58,727 nt of DNA from JAHJDR01 sp964609965. GTDB lineage: Bacteria > UBA10199 > JADGCS01. Position 1 is the stretch's first letter; every line of letters starts with the position of its first letter. The position numbers and the translations under genes are program-made. The notes beneath the pieces are model-generated. The model saw only the letters and a list, made by a program, of their open reading frames with translations. It was not told where the DNA came from and ran no database searches. Of the stretch, positions 36,575 to 44,848 are shown one piece after another. The stretch spans positions 1-58,727 of the forward strand of contig CAZSTS010000013.1 in NCBI GenBank assembly GCA_964609965.1, in the 5' to 3' direction.

Positions 36575-37023
36575 TTCTTCAGCAGCCCCTGCAGCTCATC
36601 CATAAACTCATTCACGTCTCTAAAAGAACGATACACAGAGGCAAAACGAACATAGGCTACGTGGTCAAGGTGTTTGAGCTCTTCCATGACAACAACGCCA
36701 ATGTCGGAAGAAGGGATTTCTTTGAGATCAATTTCTTGAATCTTTTTTTCAACCTGAGTGATCAGTTCATTGATTTTATCAATAGACACAGCTCGTTTTT
36801 CACAAGACTTTTTAACACCGTTGAGTATTTTTAATCTATCAAAGGTTTGACGACGGCCATCTTTTTTAATGACCATGGGAAGGACTTCTTCGATCCGTTC
36901 ATACGTTGTAAATCTTTGAGCACATTTTTCACATTCGCGTCTTCGGCGAATATTATTGGCCTCGGATGCCACACGAGAATCAATAACCTTACTTTCAATA
37001 TGCTGACAAAACGGACATTTCAT
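36571..37023 (-). CDS. nrdR: transcriptional repressor NrdR
   Basis: 150 residues, the usual size: zinc ribbon CPFCQH..CEKCAQRFTTYERIEE at residues 3-34, then an ATP-cone (VIKKDGRRQTFDRLKILNGVKKSCEKRAVS..) and the conserved VAYVRFASVYRSF. It represses ribonucleotide reductase genes in response to ATP/dATP. The start at 37023 is fixed by MKCPFC; a longer frame upstream is encoded by TGAATAGTGGATTG repeats. Confidence 0.96.
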   Translation of the reverse strand: MKCPFCQHIESKVIDSRVASEANNIRRRRECEKCAQRFTTYERIEEVLPMVIKKDGRRQTFDRLKILNGVKKSCEKRAVSIDKINELITQVEKKIQEIDLKEIPSSDIGVVVMEELKHLDHVAYVRFASVYRSFRDVNEFMDELQGLLKK

Positions 37024-37033
37024 TTTTTTATGT

Positions 37034-37117
37034 GGATAGTGAATTGTGAATAGTGGATTGTTTCTCATCATTTGTAATTACAATCCACGACCCACGACCC
37101 ACGATTCACGCGTTGAA
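37034..37117. repeat. permuted-word repeats upstream of nrdR
   Basis: GTGAATTGTGAATAGTGGATTG words occur on one side and CCACGACCCACGACCCACGA words on the other, which together form an imperfect inverted repeat. Confidence 0.6.
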
Positions 37118-37252
37118 CTAGTGAATAGTGAGGAAAAGATAAAGAGAAAACCAAATCTTTATCAATAATTGTCAAATCTAAAGGTTTTTGTTACTATTAA
37201 TGAATTAATATTCAAGGAATAGAGTTTTGATGAAATCTTCACAACCATCTTT

Positions 37253-37353
37253 CCGGGGATTAAAATCCCCGGCTTTATGCTTTAGTCCTTACAGGACTTG
37301 AAATAAATGTCCCAACGGGACAACAGGATATAGCCGGAGACTTTAGTCTCCGG
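37253..37353. repeat. composite hairpin element, copy 1
   Basis: It begins with the palindrome CCGGGGATTAAAATCCCCGG, then GGCTTTATGCTTTAGTCC, TGTCCCAACGGGACAA, AGGATATAGCC, and ends with CCGGAGACTTTAGTCTCCGG. Copies 2 and 3 lie at 42706-42782 and 46009-46108. The outer palindromes differ in sequence but keep their pairing. It occupies most of the 37118-37406 gap. Confidence 0.75.
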
Positions 37354-37406
37354 AAAAGAAGGCTAGATATTTTTTTCAATAAAAACATAAACTATACAGG
37401 GGTTTT

Positions 37407-38456
37407 ATGAAAAAAATCATTTTTACTTGTCTCTTAGTCTTATTTATTTGGAATTGTGGCGCTGGCACCACCACAACAGACAATCCCACCACTGAAGGCA
37501 CAGGAACCGATTCCGATCCAGCCACAGAAACAGCACCTACATACACCCTGCTCAGCACAGCTGACATCTCTACAGATTGGCAACTCTGGAGCATCCCTGT
37601 TTATGATGGAACAAATATCGTTGTTTCTACAGAAAAAGATGGCACGATTTATCTTCTTACATATGACTCAGATTTAACTCAAATTGGAACTGCAACAGAA
37701 GTAGCCAGCTCTGATGATACTTACGAAAACGACGATATTGCAGATCATAAACACATCTTTCAAAACGGCTACCATTACATCACGTTTTCTACATCAGGCA
37801 CAGGTTCTGGAGGTTATCTCTATCTCATGAAGCTTGATACTGACTTTACTCGTGAATCAATCGTCACTGTTGTGAGTGATGACGATCCAACAAACGACAT
37901 GATCTTAGTAGGTGATGGCACAAATGTTTATGTAGGAAAATTTGAACCTGGCTTTGGTCACACAATATATAAGTATGACGGAGATCTCACCTATGACACA
38001 AATTATTCAGCTGGCGGAAGCGCAAACAGTCATTCAAATGGTGCTGCTGCTCTTTATTACGACAGTCTGTTTTACATTTTTGCAAACAACACACTGGCAC
38101 CAGGTGAAGGAGACTACGTTTATAAACTTGTATGGGATACTTCATGGGAGATTTCAACAGACCGCGCAGTATTGATCGAAGATGAAGACAATATCAGCCT
38201 AACCACAGGGGCTTCATTCGACACCACAAACAATGTCTTCATTATTCATTATACAAGAGCTTCGGATGCTGATGGTGGTGATATTTACCAGGCTATTTAT
38301 AACACTGATTGGACACAGCTTGCGGATGAGAAGATTATCGAGGGATCTTATCACAGACCGCATTCACTGATTGTTGGTGATAAAATGTATCTGGGATATG
38401 ATAGCCACGATATAGATATTTTTCTGAAAGTTTATCAGATTACACCAGGATCGTGA
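37407..38456 (+). CDS. secreted lipoprotein, beta-propeller-like
   Basis: 349 residues. The signal MKKIIFTCLLVLFIWNC gives a lipoprotein with Cys 17, followed by a Thr/Asp-rich linker (to ~45). The rest contains repeated WxLWSIPVYDGTNIVV, TIYLLTYDSDLTQIG, GYLYLMKLDTDF and IYKYDGDLTYD blades, suggesting a beta-propeller. An AGGGG precedes the ATG. Outer-membrane or surface location is likely; ligand unknown. Confidence 0.7.
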   Translation: MKKIIFTCLLVLFIWNCGAGTTTTDNPTTEGTGTDSDPATETAPTYTLLSTADISTDWQLWSIPVYDGTNIVVSTEKDGTIYLLTYDSDLTQIGTATEVASSDDTYENDDIADHKHIFQNGYHYITFSTSGTGSGGYLYLMKLDTDFTRESIVTVVSDDDPTNDMILVGDGTNVYVGKFEPGFGHTIYKYDGDLTYDTNYSAGGSANSHSNGAAALYYDSLFYIFANNTLAPGEGDYVYKLVWDTSWEISTDRAVLIEDEDNISLTTGASFDTTNNVFIIHYTRASDADGGDIYQAIYNTDWTQLADEKIIEGSYHRPHSLIVGDKMYLGYDSHDIDIFLKVYQITPGS

Positions 38457-38572
38457 CTTGTAGCTAGTAGCTTGTAGCTGGCGTTCCGTCTTCGTCAGTC
38501 ATTCCACAGCCGCCAATGTACACCCATCAACTTCGACTTTGCCATGGAAGGAGTCTGGAGAAAAAAGAAGTT

Positions 38573-39121
38573 TTAGACTTTATCTAATCTGTTTTGCCCA
38601 ATAGAAAGTTCAGCAATAATATCTTGAGCAGCTTGACTTCCATCAGTTCCCATAAATCTAAGCACGTCTAAAGGCCTCGCTCGACCCACAAATATCTCAT
38701 TGAACCTTGTATTTCCCTCAAACAACATCACTCTTGTGGGTGCATTTGACATAAGGCGAATAGTAACAATGTATTCTTTGTCATCATATGTACCCTTAAA
38801 GTTATAATCCACGTAATCATCAGGAGGTGTAGGATCATCGTAATTATCAGGTTGAGTTATATAATTCTGATATGAAAATGATGAAAGAGGCTCTACATTT
38901 CTTACAAAAGAAAGATGATAGGTTTCGGTTTTCTCACGCCAACCTGTTTCTTTATATTCTCCCACAGCAACATCATCTGGAAAAATAAGCTCATAAGAAT
39001 CCTTAGATTCTCCTTGAGCCATCTCAACCTGAGCAGGATCTTCGAGATACTTGCCTGTGATTTTCCAAGCATTATCTCCCTCTTTAACTTGATGCGAAAA
39101 ATTTGTTATGCATGTGCTCAT
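38573..39121 (-). CDS. hypothetical protein with LysM-like N-terminus
   Basis: 182 residues. The stretch HQVKEGDNAWKITGKYLEDPAQVEMAQ (~10-36) recalls the first half of a LysM motif (V..GD..W.I...Y), but no second half is clear. The remainder is acidic with aromatic patches (QNYITQPDNYDDPTPPDDYVDYNFKG). AAAGGTGAAAGG precedes the start. It is the last gene of a minus-strand run with the two paralogous unknown proteins at 39211 and 40469, and may be co-transcribed with them. Confidence 0.55.
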   Translation of the reverse strand: MSTCITNFSHQVKEGDNAWKITGKYLEDPAQVEMAQGESKDSYELIFPDDVAVGEYKETGWREKTETYHLSFVRNVEPLSSFSYQNYITQPDNYDDPTPPDDYVDYNFKGTYDDKEYIVTIRLMSNAPTRVMLFEGNTRFNEIFVGRARPLDVLRFMGTDGSQAAQDIIAELSIGQNRLDKV

Positions 39122-39138
39122 ATATTTCCTTTCACCTT

Positions 39139-39208
39139 TTAGCTAGTAACTGGTAGTTTGTAGCTAGTCTTTCCCAAGGCCCATAGGCCCTAAGGTCCGT
39201 AGGCCCAA
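39139..39208. repeat. permuted-word repeats between minus-strand genes
   Basis: CTAGTAACTGGTAGTTTGTAG words are followed by CCCAAGGCCCATAGGCCC-type words. The same two word families occur at 7551-7606 and 35477-35520. Confidence 0.55.
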
Positions 39209-39210
39209 TA

Positions 39211-40194
39211 TCACCCCTCCAACCCCAATCTCTCCAACATCTCCATAAACTTTGCATTCTCAGGAATATTTGTCCCTGCGCGCCCGCGCTCAGATCTCAC
39301 AACAATGTCAAATGTGTCGTCTCGTGGACAAAGCATAATGGTTATTCTATTTTCCCTATCAAAATATCTTCCAAACAAATCAGCTGTTTCAGCAAGCTCC
39401 AAGCCAAATCTTTTAGCAATTTCTGGAATGATTTGTTCTGCAGAGGCTTTACTGGGACCGGGGATAACAATCTCACCATCACTCACTCTTCTATTCATAA
39501 GATGAGGACGGTATGTCACAACAAGGCTTGTTTCAAGAGACTCAAAAAAAACGCTATTACCAACCGTAGAGGCATCCCGCCTGTCGCCCAGTGCAGCCAG
39601 TGCAGCTCTAGCGCCATCTCTGATTTTATCCCTTGTAACTGGATCTACTGTAAATGCTGCCCTCAAAGGATCAACAGCAGGAGGCTCAACCTGGAGAGCT
39701 GGCATTAATTGAATTCTAAATCGTCCAATAGCTTGAGTGATAGGATCACCGTCTTCGGGACGCAGGCTTGGAGTCCAAGAACCATTTCTCATAGCACCTT
39801 TTACACGTTGACACCAACCCTCTCCAAGATTGTTGGCATTTCCAGCAGCAATCCAATCTATAATACTTTGTTCAGCTGCATTTGGTGCCCACTCTTTTTT
39901 TTCTGCTAGTACAGAAGCAGAACTGGAAACTAGCAAGCCTGATCTTCTTGGTAGTGACAAAGCATTCAACGACATCCCTGCGCCAACACTCGAAGCAAAA
40001 CGTCGACCAGCGTTCATTAAAGCCCTTCCTGCAAAAAAAGTCGCTACACCAGCACCAACAATAGCTGCTCCTGCCACCCCTAATTCACCAGCAGAACAAC
40101 CTCCAATAAATGCGGCTGGCATGACTGCTGCCATTGCTGAAGATGTGAAACAATTTAACGCACCAGTCCCTACTGTAGCTGAACCTGTAACCAT
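39211..40194 (-). CDS. unknown protein, paralogue of 40469-41314
   Basis: 327 residues. The N-terminus (1-70) is Gly/Ala/Val/Ser-rich and hydrophobic, with two cysteines and the motif GGCSAGELGVAGAAIVGAG. The C-terminal half aligns by eye with the neighbouring 281-residue protein (ARAALAALGDRRD vs ARALLGAVQAAEA; IPENAKFMEMLERLGL vs ERDNVAFMNIKERMGL). No family is recognised. The dyad-linked promoter at 40235-40295 lies directly upstream. The two N-terminal helices could be membrane-inserted or form an export signal. Confidence 0.65.
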   Translation of the reverse strand: MVTGSATVGTGALNCFTSSAMAAVMPAAFIGGCSAGELGVAGAAIVGAGVATFFAGRALMNAGRRFASSVGAGMSLNALSLPRRSGLLVSSSASVLAEKKEWAPNAAEQSIIDWIAAGNANNLGEGWCQRVKGAMRNGSWTPSLRPEDGDPITQAIGRFRIQLMPALQVEPPAVDPLRAAFTVDPVTRDKIRDGARAALAALGDRRDASTVGNSVFFESLETSLVVTYRPHLMNRRVSDGEIVIPGPSKASAEQIIPEIAKRFGLELAETADLFGRYFDRENRITIMLCPRDDTFDIVVRSERGRAGTNIPENAKFMEMLERLGLEG

Positions 40195-40234
40195 AGTAAC
40201 ACCTTTCGATAAATGAATTTCTCTTTAGTAGTTA

Positions 40235-40295
40235 TTATCGACAGTTAAAATGATTTGTTTTGTATTAAACCAAGATATCGTGTCCTAGGGGACAC
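40235..40295 (-). promoter_or_regulatory. dyad-linked promoter, copy 3
   Basis: On the minus strand: GTGTCC-TAGG-GGACAC (40295-40280), then AAAA (40261-40258), a 15-nt spacer and GTCGATAA (40242-40235). The dyad-to-CGATAA distance is 39 nt. The spacer CAAATCATTTT is shared with copy 4. Confidence 0.65.
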
Positions 40296-40299
40296 AGGG

Positions 40300-40468
40300 C
40301 ACGGCCACCCGAATAGCGAATATCGAACACGGAATATCGAATACTGAAGTAGGGGTAGGCCTTGTGCCTACCCGACTATATTATTTATTTCGGGCGCCCA
40401 CAAGGGACGCCCCTACACCTTCGAAATTCAGTATTTATCCTGAGCAAAGTCGAAGGATTCCTTGTTCA
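40300..40468. repeat. repeat-filled gap
   Basis: CGAATAGCGAATATCGAACACGG words (40311-40345) are followed by a GTAGGGGTAGGCCTTGTGCC/CGGGCGCCCACAAGGGACGCCCCTAC pair (40345-40413) and a TCCTGAGCAAAGTCGAAGGA block (40438-40457). No gene is visible. Confidence 0.5.
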
Positions 40469-41314
40469 TTACTCGTTATTCACAAGCCCCATCCTTTCCT
40501 TAATATTCATAAAAGCTACATTATCTCTCTCATCAGCCACAGCATCTGTTGGATTCATTATCGTAATAACAACCGAATATCCTTCTCCACCACTCGTTAT
40601 CATGAACTTAATATCATTACCGTAATCTCGATATACTCCAGGCCCATCAGGCACAAGAGTCAAAGCATGTTGATCAGCGATAGCTTGAACAATATCATCT
40701 CCTCGATAACCAATACCAGTAACAGTAATCGAAGGACGTATGAACTTTGTGCCTGCTTTTCCAGGCATGTACTCTGCAACATAGATTCCATCGACGCTAG
40801 GAAAACTGACTTCACTTTGTACTACGCCTCTTTGAGCTTCGGCTGCCTGCACAGCACCTAAAAGCGCTCTAGCACGTCTTCTTGCATCTGCCATTCTTGC
40901 TGGATCTGGTTGAAGAGCCTCTCTAATAGAATCACCCTCTATAAATACATCGCCTCTCCCAGCCATTCTTAAATCAGCAGGGACAGACGTAATAACAGGT
41001 ATCTCATGAATACATTGACGTTCTCTTAAAGCTGTTGCAAGATCAGGTGCCTGTCCTACAGACTGCCTACTTTTGGTATGTGGTCCTGTTGTTAATTCCA
41101 TAGCCTGTGCAGCACTATAGGCAAAACGATTTGAAGGCCGAAGACACCGAACCACAGCAGTAGTAATACCAGCCGCAACTAAAATCCCACCAGCTAACCC
41201 TGCTGCTATCTCTCCACCAGAACAATCAGACAACAATCCAGCTGGCGCTCCTAATCCAATGGCAGTTGCACAAAAAGACTGAACACTCCCTGCGGATACA
41301 GAACCTACACTCAT
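40469..41314 (-). CDS. unknown protein, paralogue of 39211-40194
   Basis: 281 residues. The N-terminal ~60 residues are hydrophobic and small-residue-rich with SDCSGGEIAAGLAGGILVAAGI, matching the GGCSAGEL segment of its neighbour. The middle is basic. The C-terminal domain ends NVAFMNIKERMGLVNNE. Its promoter (41435-41495) is the best sigma-28-like match in the window. No known family. A flagellum-co-regulated or exported protein is possible, but that rests only on the promoter and the odd N-terminus. Confidence 0.65.
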   Translation of the reverse strand: MSVGSVSAGSVQSFCATAIGLGAPAGLLSDCSGGEIAAGLAGGILVAAGITTAVVRCLRPSNRFAYSAAQAMELTTGPHTKSRQSVGQAPDLATALRERQCIHEIPVITSVPADLRMAGRGDVFIEGDSIREALQPDPARMADARRRARALLGAVQAAEAQRGVVQSEVSFPSVDGIYVAEYMPGKAGTKFIRPSITVTGIGYRGDDIVQAIADQHALTLVPDGPGVYRDYGNDIKFMITSGGEGYSVVITIMNPTDAVADERDNVAFMNIKERMGLVNNE

Positions 41315-41434
41315 AATAACACCTTTCTCATTAAAATATTCTCTCTAGCCCTTCGATTCGTTTCACTCACTCAGGGTTAGTGTTGAGTGACAAATCAATA
41401 ATTAGATTCATTTTGAATCGTAGCACTAATATTA

Positions 41435-41495
41435 TTATCGGCAGGAAAAATGATTTGTTTATGATTATTTCAGAAATCGTGTTCTGAGTGAACAC
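41435..41495 (-). promoter_or_regulatory. dyad-linked promoter, copy 4, exact sigma-28 consensus
   Basis: On the minus strand: GTGTTC-TCACT-like centre-GAACAC dyad (41495-41479), then TAAA (41461-41458), a 15-nt spacer and GCCGATAA (41442-41435). TAAA-N15-GCCGATAA is the core FliA consensus. The dyad-to-CGATAA distance is 38 nt. Confidence 0.7.
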
Positions 41496-41510
41496 GGCTT
41501 ATCTATCCCC

Positions 41511-41876
41511 GGGTTCAAATAGGAAGTGCCCCACCAGAGAATCTTTTCTCTTTGCCCTGAAAGGGCACAATAAGTTAGCCCAGGGTAAGGCCCGTCTTTA
41601 GGCGGGCCGCCACCCTGGGCCTCATAAATAAAAAACAATCCTAACCCTGAAGGGGTTTAATAACGATTTGTGAAATGTTTGCTTCGATTATGTATCCCTT
41701 TCAGGGAATCAATTGAATTGGAAATGGAAATAGATTTTTTTGTTTTTGTTTACCCAGGGTAGAAAAATCCTTTCAGGCTTTCTCAACCCTGGGCTATGTC
41801 ATTTAACCCCTTTGGGGTTCTTTTCAGAGCTAGAATGATGGCCCATGCCTAAGTGGAACACTTCCTACTTGAATCC
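41511..41876. mobile_element. MITE-like non-autonomous element with 24-bp terminal inverted repeats
   Basis: The left end GGGTTCAAATAGGAAGTG.. (41511-41534) and the reverse complement of the right end, GGATTCAAGTAGGAAGTG.. (41876-41853), match at 20 of 24 positions. The 366-bp interior has no gene but several hairpins: GCCCTGAAAGGGC, AGCCCAGGGT..ACCCTGGGC, CCCTGAAGGGG and AACCCCTTTGGGGTT. No target-site duplication or transposase is evident. It lies between a dyad-linked promoter and the TSUP transporter gene. Confidence 0.6.
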
Positions 41877-41939
41877 AAGAAGGACTGGTTTTCCTACGAC
41901 ACTTGATCAATACATTAAACTCAAATAGAGATTAATATT

Positions 41940-42686
41940 ATGAGTGTATCAACCATCTCTTTTATCATATTAATTGTAACAGCTCTCATCGCTTCGATCA
42001 TTTCTGGAATTACCGGCATGGCCGGAGGGGTTATATTACTTTCTGTCATAGCCCTCATTGTAGAGACATCATACATTGTCCCCTTACACGCTGGGGTTCA
42101 ACTCGTCAGCAATAGCACACGCCTTATTTTATTTTATAAGCATATTAAATGGAATATTATCCTGTATTTCCTTTGCGGCGTACTCCCTGGTGCTTTTATA
42201 GGCATTTTCATCTTTGAAATGCTCGATAAAGACCTCATAAAACTCATGATGGGTGTATTCATTCTTGTTATCACTTATTTACCCAAAAGAAAGAACCAGA
42301 CAAATTTAACTTATAAAATATTTCTTCCTGTTGGTTTTGTCTCGGGATTCATTGGTATCTTTTTTGGCGCCATAGGCCCTTTTATAGGACCATTTTTTCT
42401 TCGCAAGGATGTTCTCAAAGAAGAATTAGTAGCAACCAAAGCTGTTTGTCAGGCAATAACTCACTTAATAAAAATCCCTCTTTTTGGTCTTATTGGAATC
42501 AATTTTCTTAATTTTTGGCAATTATTTTTATTTTTAAGTGCTACAGTTATTATCGGAACATTTATTGGAAAGAATGTCTTAAAGAAAATCAATGACAATC
42601 TCTTTAGGATAATATTTAAAGCGCTCCTCACGATCATTGCCCTAAAAATAATCGTAACGCAGATTCTCGTATTTATTAATAACTAA
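41940..42686 (+). CDS. TSUP (TauE/SafE) family membrane transporter
   Basis: 248 residues with about seven hydrophobic helices. The two TauE/SafE motifs are recognisable: ISGITGMAGGVILLSV (~21-36) and VSGFIGIFFGAIGPFIGPFFL (~134-154). The family exports or imports sulfur- or carbon-containing anions such as sulfite, sulfoacetate or 2-ketoacids. Substrate not inferable; the gene stands alone beside a MITE-like element. Confidence 0.9.
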   Translation: MSVSTISFIILIVTALIASIISGITGMAGGVILLSVIALIVETSYIVPLHAGVQLVSNSTRLILFYKHIKWNIILYFLCGVLPGAFIGIFIFEMLDKDLIKLMMGVFILVITYLPKRKNQTNLTYKIFLPVGFVSGFIGIFFGAIGPFIGPFFLRKDVLKEELVATKAVCQAITHLIKIPLFGLIGINFLNFWQLFLFLSATVIIGTFIGKNVLKKINDNLFRIIFKALLTIIALKIIVTQILVFINN

Positions 42687-42705
42687 GTTTGGACACAACT
42701 TCTGC

Positions 42706-42782
42706 CTGGCACTAAAGTGCCAGGCTCTATGCTTTTGTCCCTTCGGGACAATAGGATATAGCCGGAGACTTTAGTCTCCGGG
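42706..42782. repeat. composite hairpin element, copy 2
   Basis: CCTGGCACTAAAGTGCCAGG, then CTCTATGCTTTTGTCCC, TTCGGGACAATAGGATATAG and CCGGAGACTTTAGTCTCCGG. It is a shorter version of 37253-37353 and lies between the convergent TSUP gene and glyA. Confidence 0.75.
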
Positions 42783-42920
42783 AAAAGTTATTTAGGTTCT
42801 TCTTAATTGTCATCCTCGTCTACCTAGGCGAAAGGATCCATAAATACTTATAAGACTGGATTCCTGCCTCCGCAGAAATGATATCAATTTGGGATTTGTA
42901 TTCCTACGGCACTTCGGCAC

Positions 42921-44162
42921 CTATTTATACAATGGAAACTTACCGCATAATTCCTTCACCATACCCAAGGTTTTCTTATGAAAACCCTCATCAGTATCAT
43001 TGTCAATCACATCGCACATCCAACCTGCAATGAGTTCCATCTCGGACTCTTTCATGCCTCGTGTTGTGAGGGCTGGAGTTCCCACGCGAATACCGCTTGT
43101 AACAAATGGGGAGCGTTGTTCTCCAGGAACTGTGTTTTTATTTGTGGTAATGCCAGCGCGCTCAAGGGCTGCTTCGGCGTCTTTGCCTGATATGTCTTTT
43201 TTGGTGAGATCGACTAAAATAAGATGCGTGTCAGTACCACCAGTGACAAGATCAAAACCCTTTTCCAAAAATACTTTGGCCAAGGCCTTTGTGTTTTTGA
43301 TAACTTGCTCACAATAAACCTTGTAATCTGGTTTGAGGTTTTCACCAAACGCCACTGCCTTGGCAGCGATCACATGCATGAGAGGTCCACCTTGAATACC
43401 AGGGAAAATTCTGGAATTCACTTTTTTAGCGTGCTCAGTCTTACACATGAGCATGCCACCACGTGGACCACGAAGAGTTTTATGTGTGGTTGTTGTGACA
43501 AAATCACAATGAGGCACTGGGTCTGGATGAAGACCTGCAGCCACAAGACCTGCAGGATGAGCAATGTCAGCAACTAATACAGCCCCTACTTCGTCAGCTA
43601 TTTCTTTAAATTTTGCAAAATCAATGTGGCGAGGATACGCGCTCGCGCCACACATAATCATCTTTGGATTATTTGCCTTAGCAAGATCACGCACCTGATC
43701 GTAATCTAAAATACCTGTTGTGGGATTAAGCCCGTACGGAACAACTTTGTAAAGACGGCCCGAAAAGTTGACAGATGATCCATGAGTGAGATGCCCACCT
43801 TCAGAAAGATTCATGCCCAAAAATGTATCGCCAGGCTCAAGCACTGCCATATACACAGCCATATTGGCCTGAGATCCGCTATGGGGTTGCACATTCACAT
43901 GCTCGGCGCCAAAGAGTTTTTTTGCACGCTCGATAGCAATGTCTTCGGCAACGTCTACAAATTCACAACCACCATAATAACGTTTGTGAGGATAGCCTTC
44001 TGCATATTTATTTGTGAGTGGAGAACCTAAGGCTTCTAAAACTGCTTTAGACACAAAGTTTTCACTAGCTATCATTTCTAATTTGGTTTCTTGCCTATCC
44101 ACCTCACCAGTGATGGCTTGAAACACGTCATTATCTTTTTCTTTTAATAAATCGAATGTCAT
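42921..44162 (-). CDS. glyA: serine hydroxymethyltransferase
   Basis: 413 residues of a fold-type I PLP enzyme. Landmarks: KLEMIASENFVSKAVLEALGSPLTNKYAEG, KRYYGGCEFVD, the PLP-lysine motif VTTTTHKTLRGPRGGM and GIRVGTPALTTRG. It interconverts serine + THF and glycine + methylene-THF. In many bacteria it sits between rpiB and nrdR; here rpiB is directly upstream, but nrdR is 5.9 kb downstream. Confidence 0.97.
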   Translation of the reverse strand: MTFDLLKEKDNDVFQAITGEVDRQETKLEMIASENFVSKAVLEALGSPLTNKYAEGYPHKRYYGGCEFVDVAEDIAIERAKKLFGAEHVNVQPHSGSQANMAVYMAVLEPGDTFLGMNLSEGGHLTHGSSVNFSGRLYKVVPYGLNPTTGILDYDQVRDLAKANNPKMIMCGASAYPRHIDFAKFKEIADEVGAVLVADIAHPAGLVAAGLHPDPVPHCDFVTTTTHKTLRGPRGGMLMCKTEHAKKVNSRIFPGIQGGPLMHVIAAKAVAFGENLKPDYKVYCEQVIKNTKALAKVFLEKGFDLVTGGTDTHLILVDLTKKDISGKDAEAALERAGITTNKNTVPGEQRSPFVTSGIRVGTPALTTRGMKESEMELIAGWMCDVIDNDTDEGFHKKTLGMVKELCGKFPLYK

Positions 44163-44186
44163 AATTACTCCTAAAAAGGTTCTCTG

Positions 44187-44230
44187 GGCCCCAGGATCCC
44201 GGGGTCCCGGGAACCCGAGACACTGGGAAC
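44187..44230. repeat. permuted-word repeats between rpiB and glyA
   Basis: GGGCCCCAGGATCCCGGGGT and GGGAACCCGAGACACTGGGAACC words fill the short gap within the rpiB-glyA unit. Confidence 0.55.
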
Positions 44231-44240
44231 CAAGTTATCT

Positions 44241-44678
44241 TCACAATTCAATCTTCTTCACCCGTTCCGCGTGTCGACCTTCTTCGAACGCTGTGTTTAA
44301 GAACTTATCAAGAATCTCTATAGCCTTGTCTTTGTCTAATATTCTAGACCCTAAGCAAAGCAGATTTAGATTATTATGTTTACGCGCCATTTCAACAGAA
44401 TAAAGATCAACAATACTCGCAGCCCTCACACCTTTAGTTTTATTCGCTGTGATAGCCATGCCAATCCCAGATCCACAGACCAAAACACCGTAATCACATG
44501 CCTGATCTCCAATATCTTTGGCCACGAGTTTGGCAAAGTCTGGGTAATCAACACGACTGTCATCACTGGGTCCAAGGTCCTTTACCTGATAACCAGCGTC
44601 ATTGAGATAAGAAACTAATTCATGCTTGAGAGCAAAGCCTGCATGATCTGAGGCTATTGATATTCTGTTCTTTTCCAT
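44241..44678 (-). CDS. rpiB: ribose-5-phosphate isomerase B
   Basis: 145 residues: ISIASDHAGFALK at the start, YPDFAKLVA, the catalytic-cysteine loop VLVCGSGIGMAITANK and GVRAA, then the NNLNLLCLGSR strand. It interconverts ribose-5-P and ribulose-5-P; the ribulose-5-P feeds riboflavin synthesis. First gene of the interrupted rpiB-glyA-nrdR-ribD-ribE order. Confidence 0.96.
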   Translation of the reverse strand: MEKNRISIASDHAGFALKHELVSYLNDAGYQVKDLGPSDDSRVDYPDFAKLVAKDIGDQACDYGVLVCGSGIGMAITANKTKGVRAASIVDLYSVEMARKHNNLNLLCLGSRILDKDKAIEILDKFLNTAFEEGRHAERVKKIEL

Positions 44679-44734
44679 GCCCGGATTGATAGTTAATGAA
44701 AGGGGAAAAATAAAGAGATTTATTAGATTCGATT

Positions 44735-44815
44735 CTCAGGGTCACGGGGTCACAGGTTCATAGGTTCGCAGGATATATCCCACGACCCAGCGATCCCGCG
44801 ACCCTAATACATTGA
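44735..44815. repeat. permuted-word repeats in divergent gap
   Basis: GGGTCACGGGGTCACAGGTTC and CCACGACCCAGCGATCCCGC words, of the same family as 921-971 and 47943-47985. They lie in the divergent gap between rpiB and yceD. Confidence 0.55.
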
Positions 44816-44848
44816 CAACCTTTTCTTTGAATTGCTACACCGCCTCCC

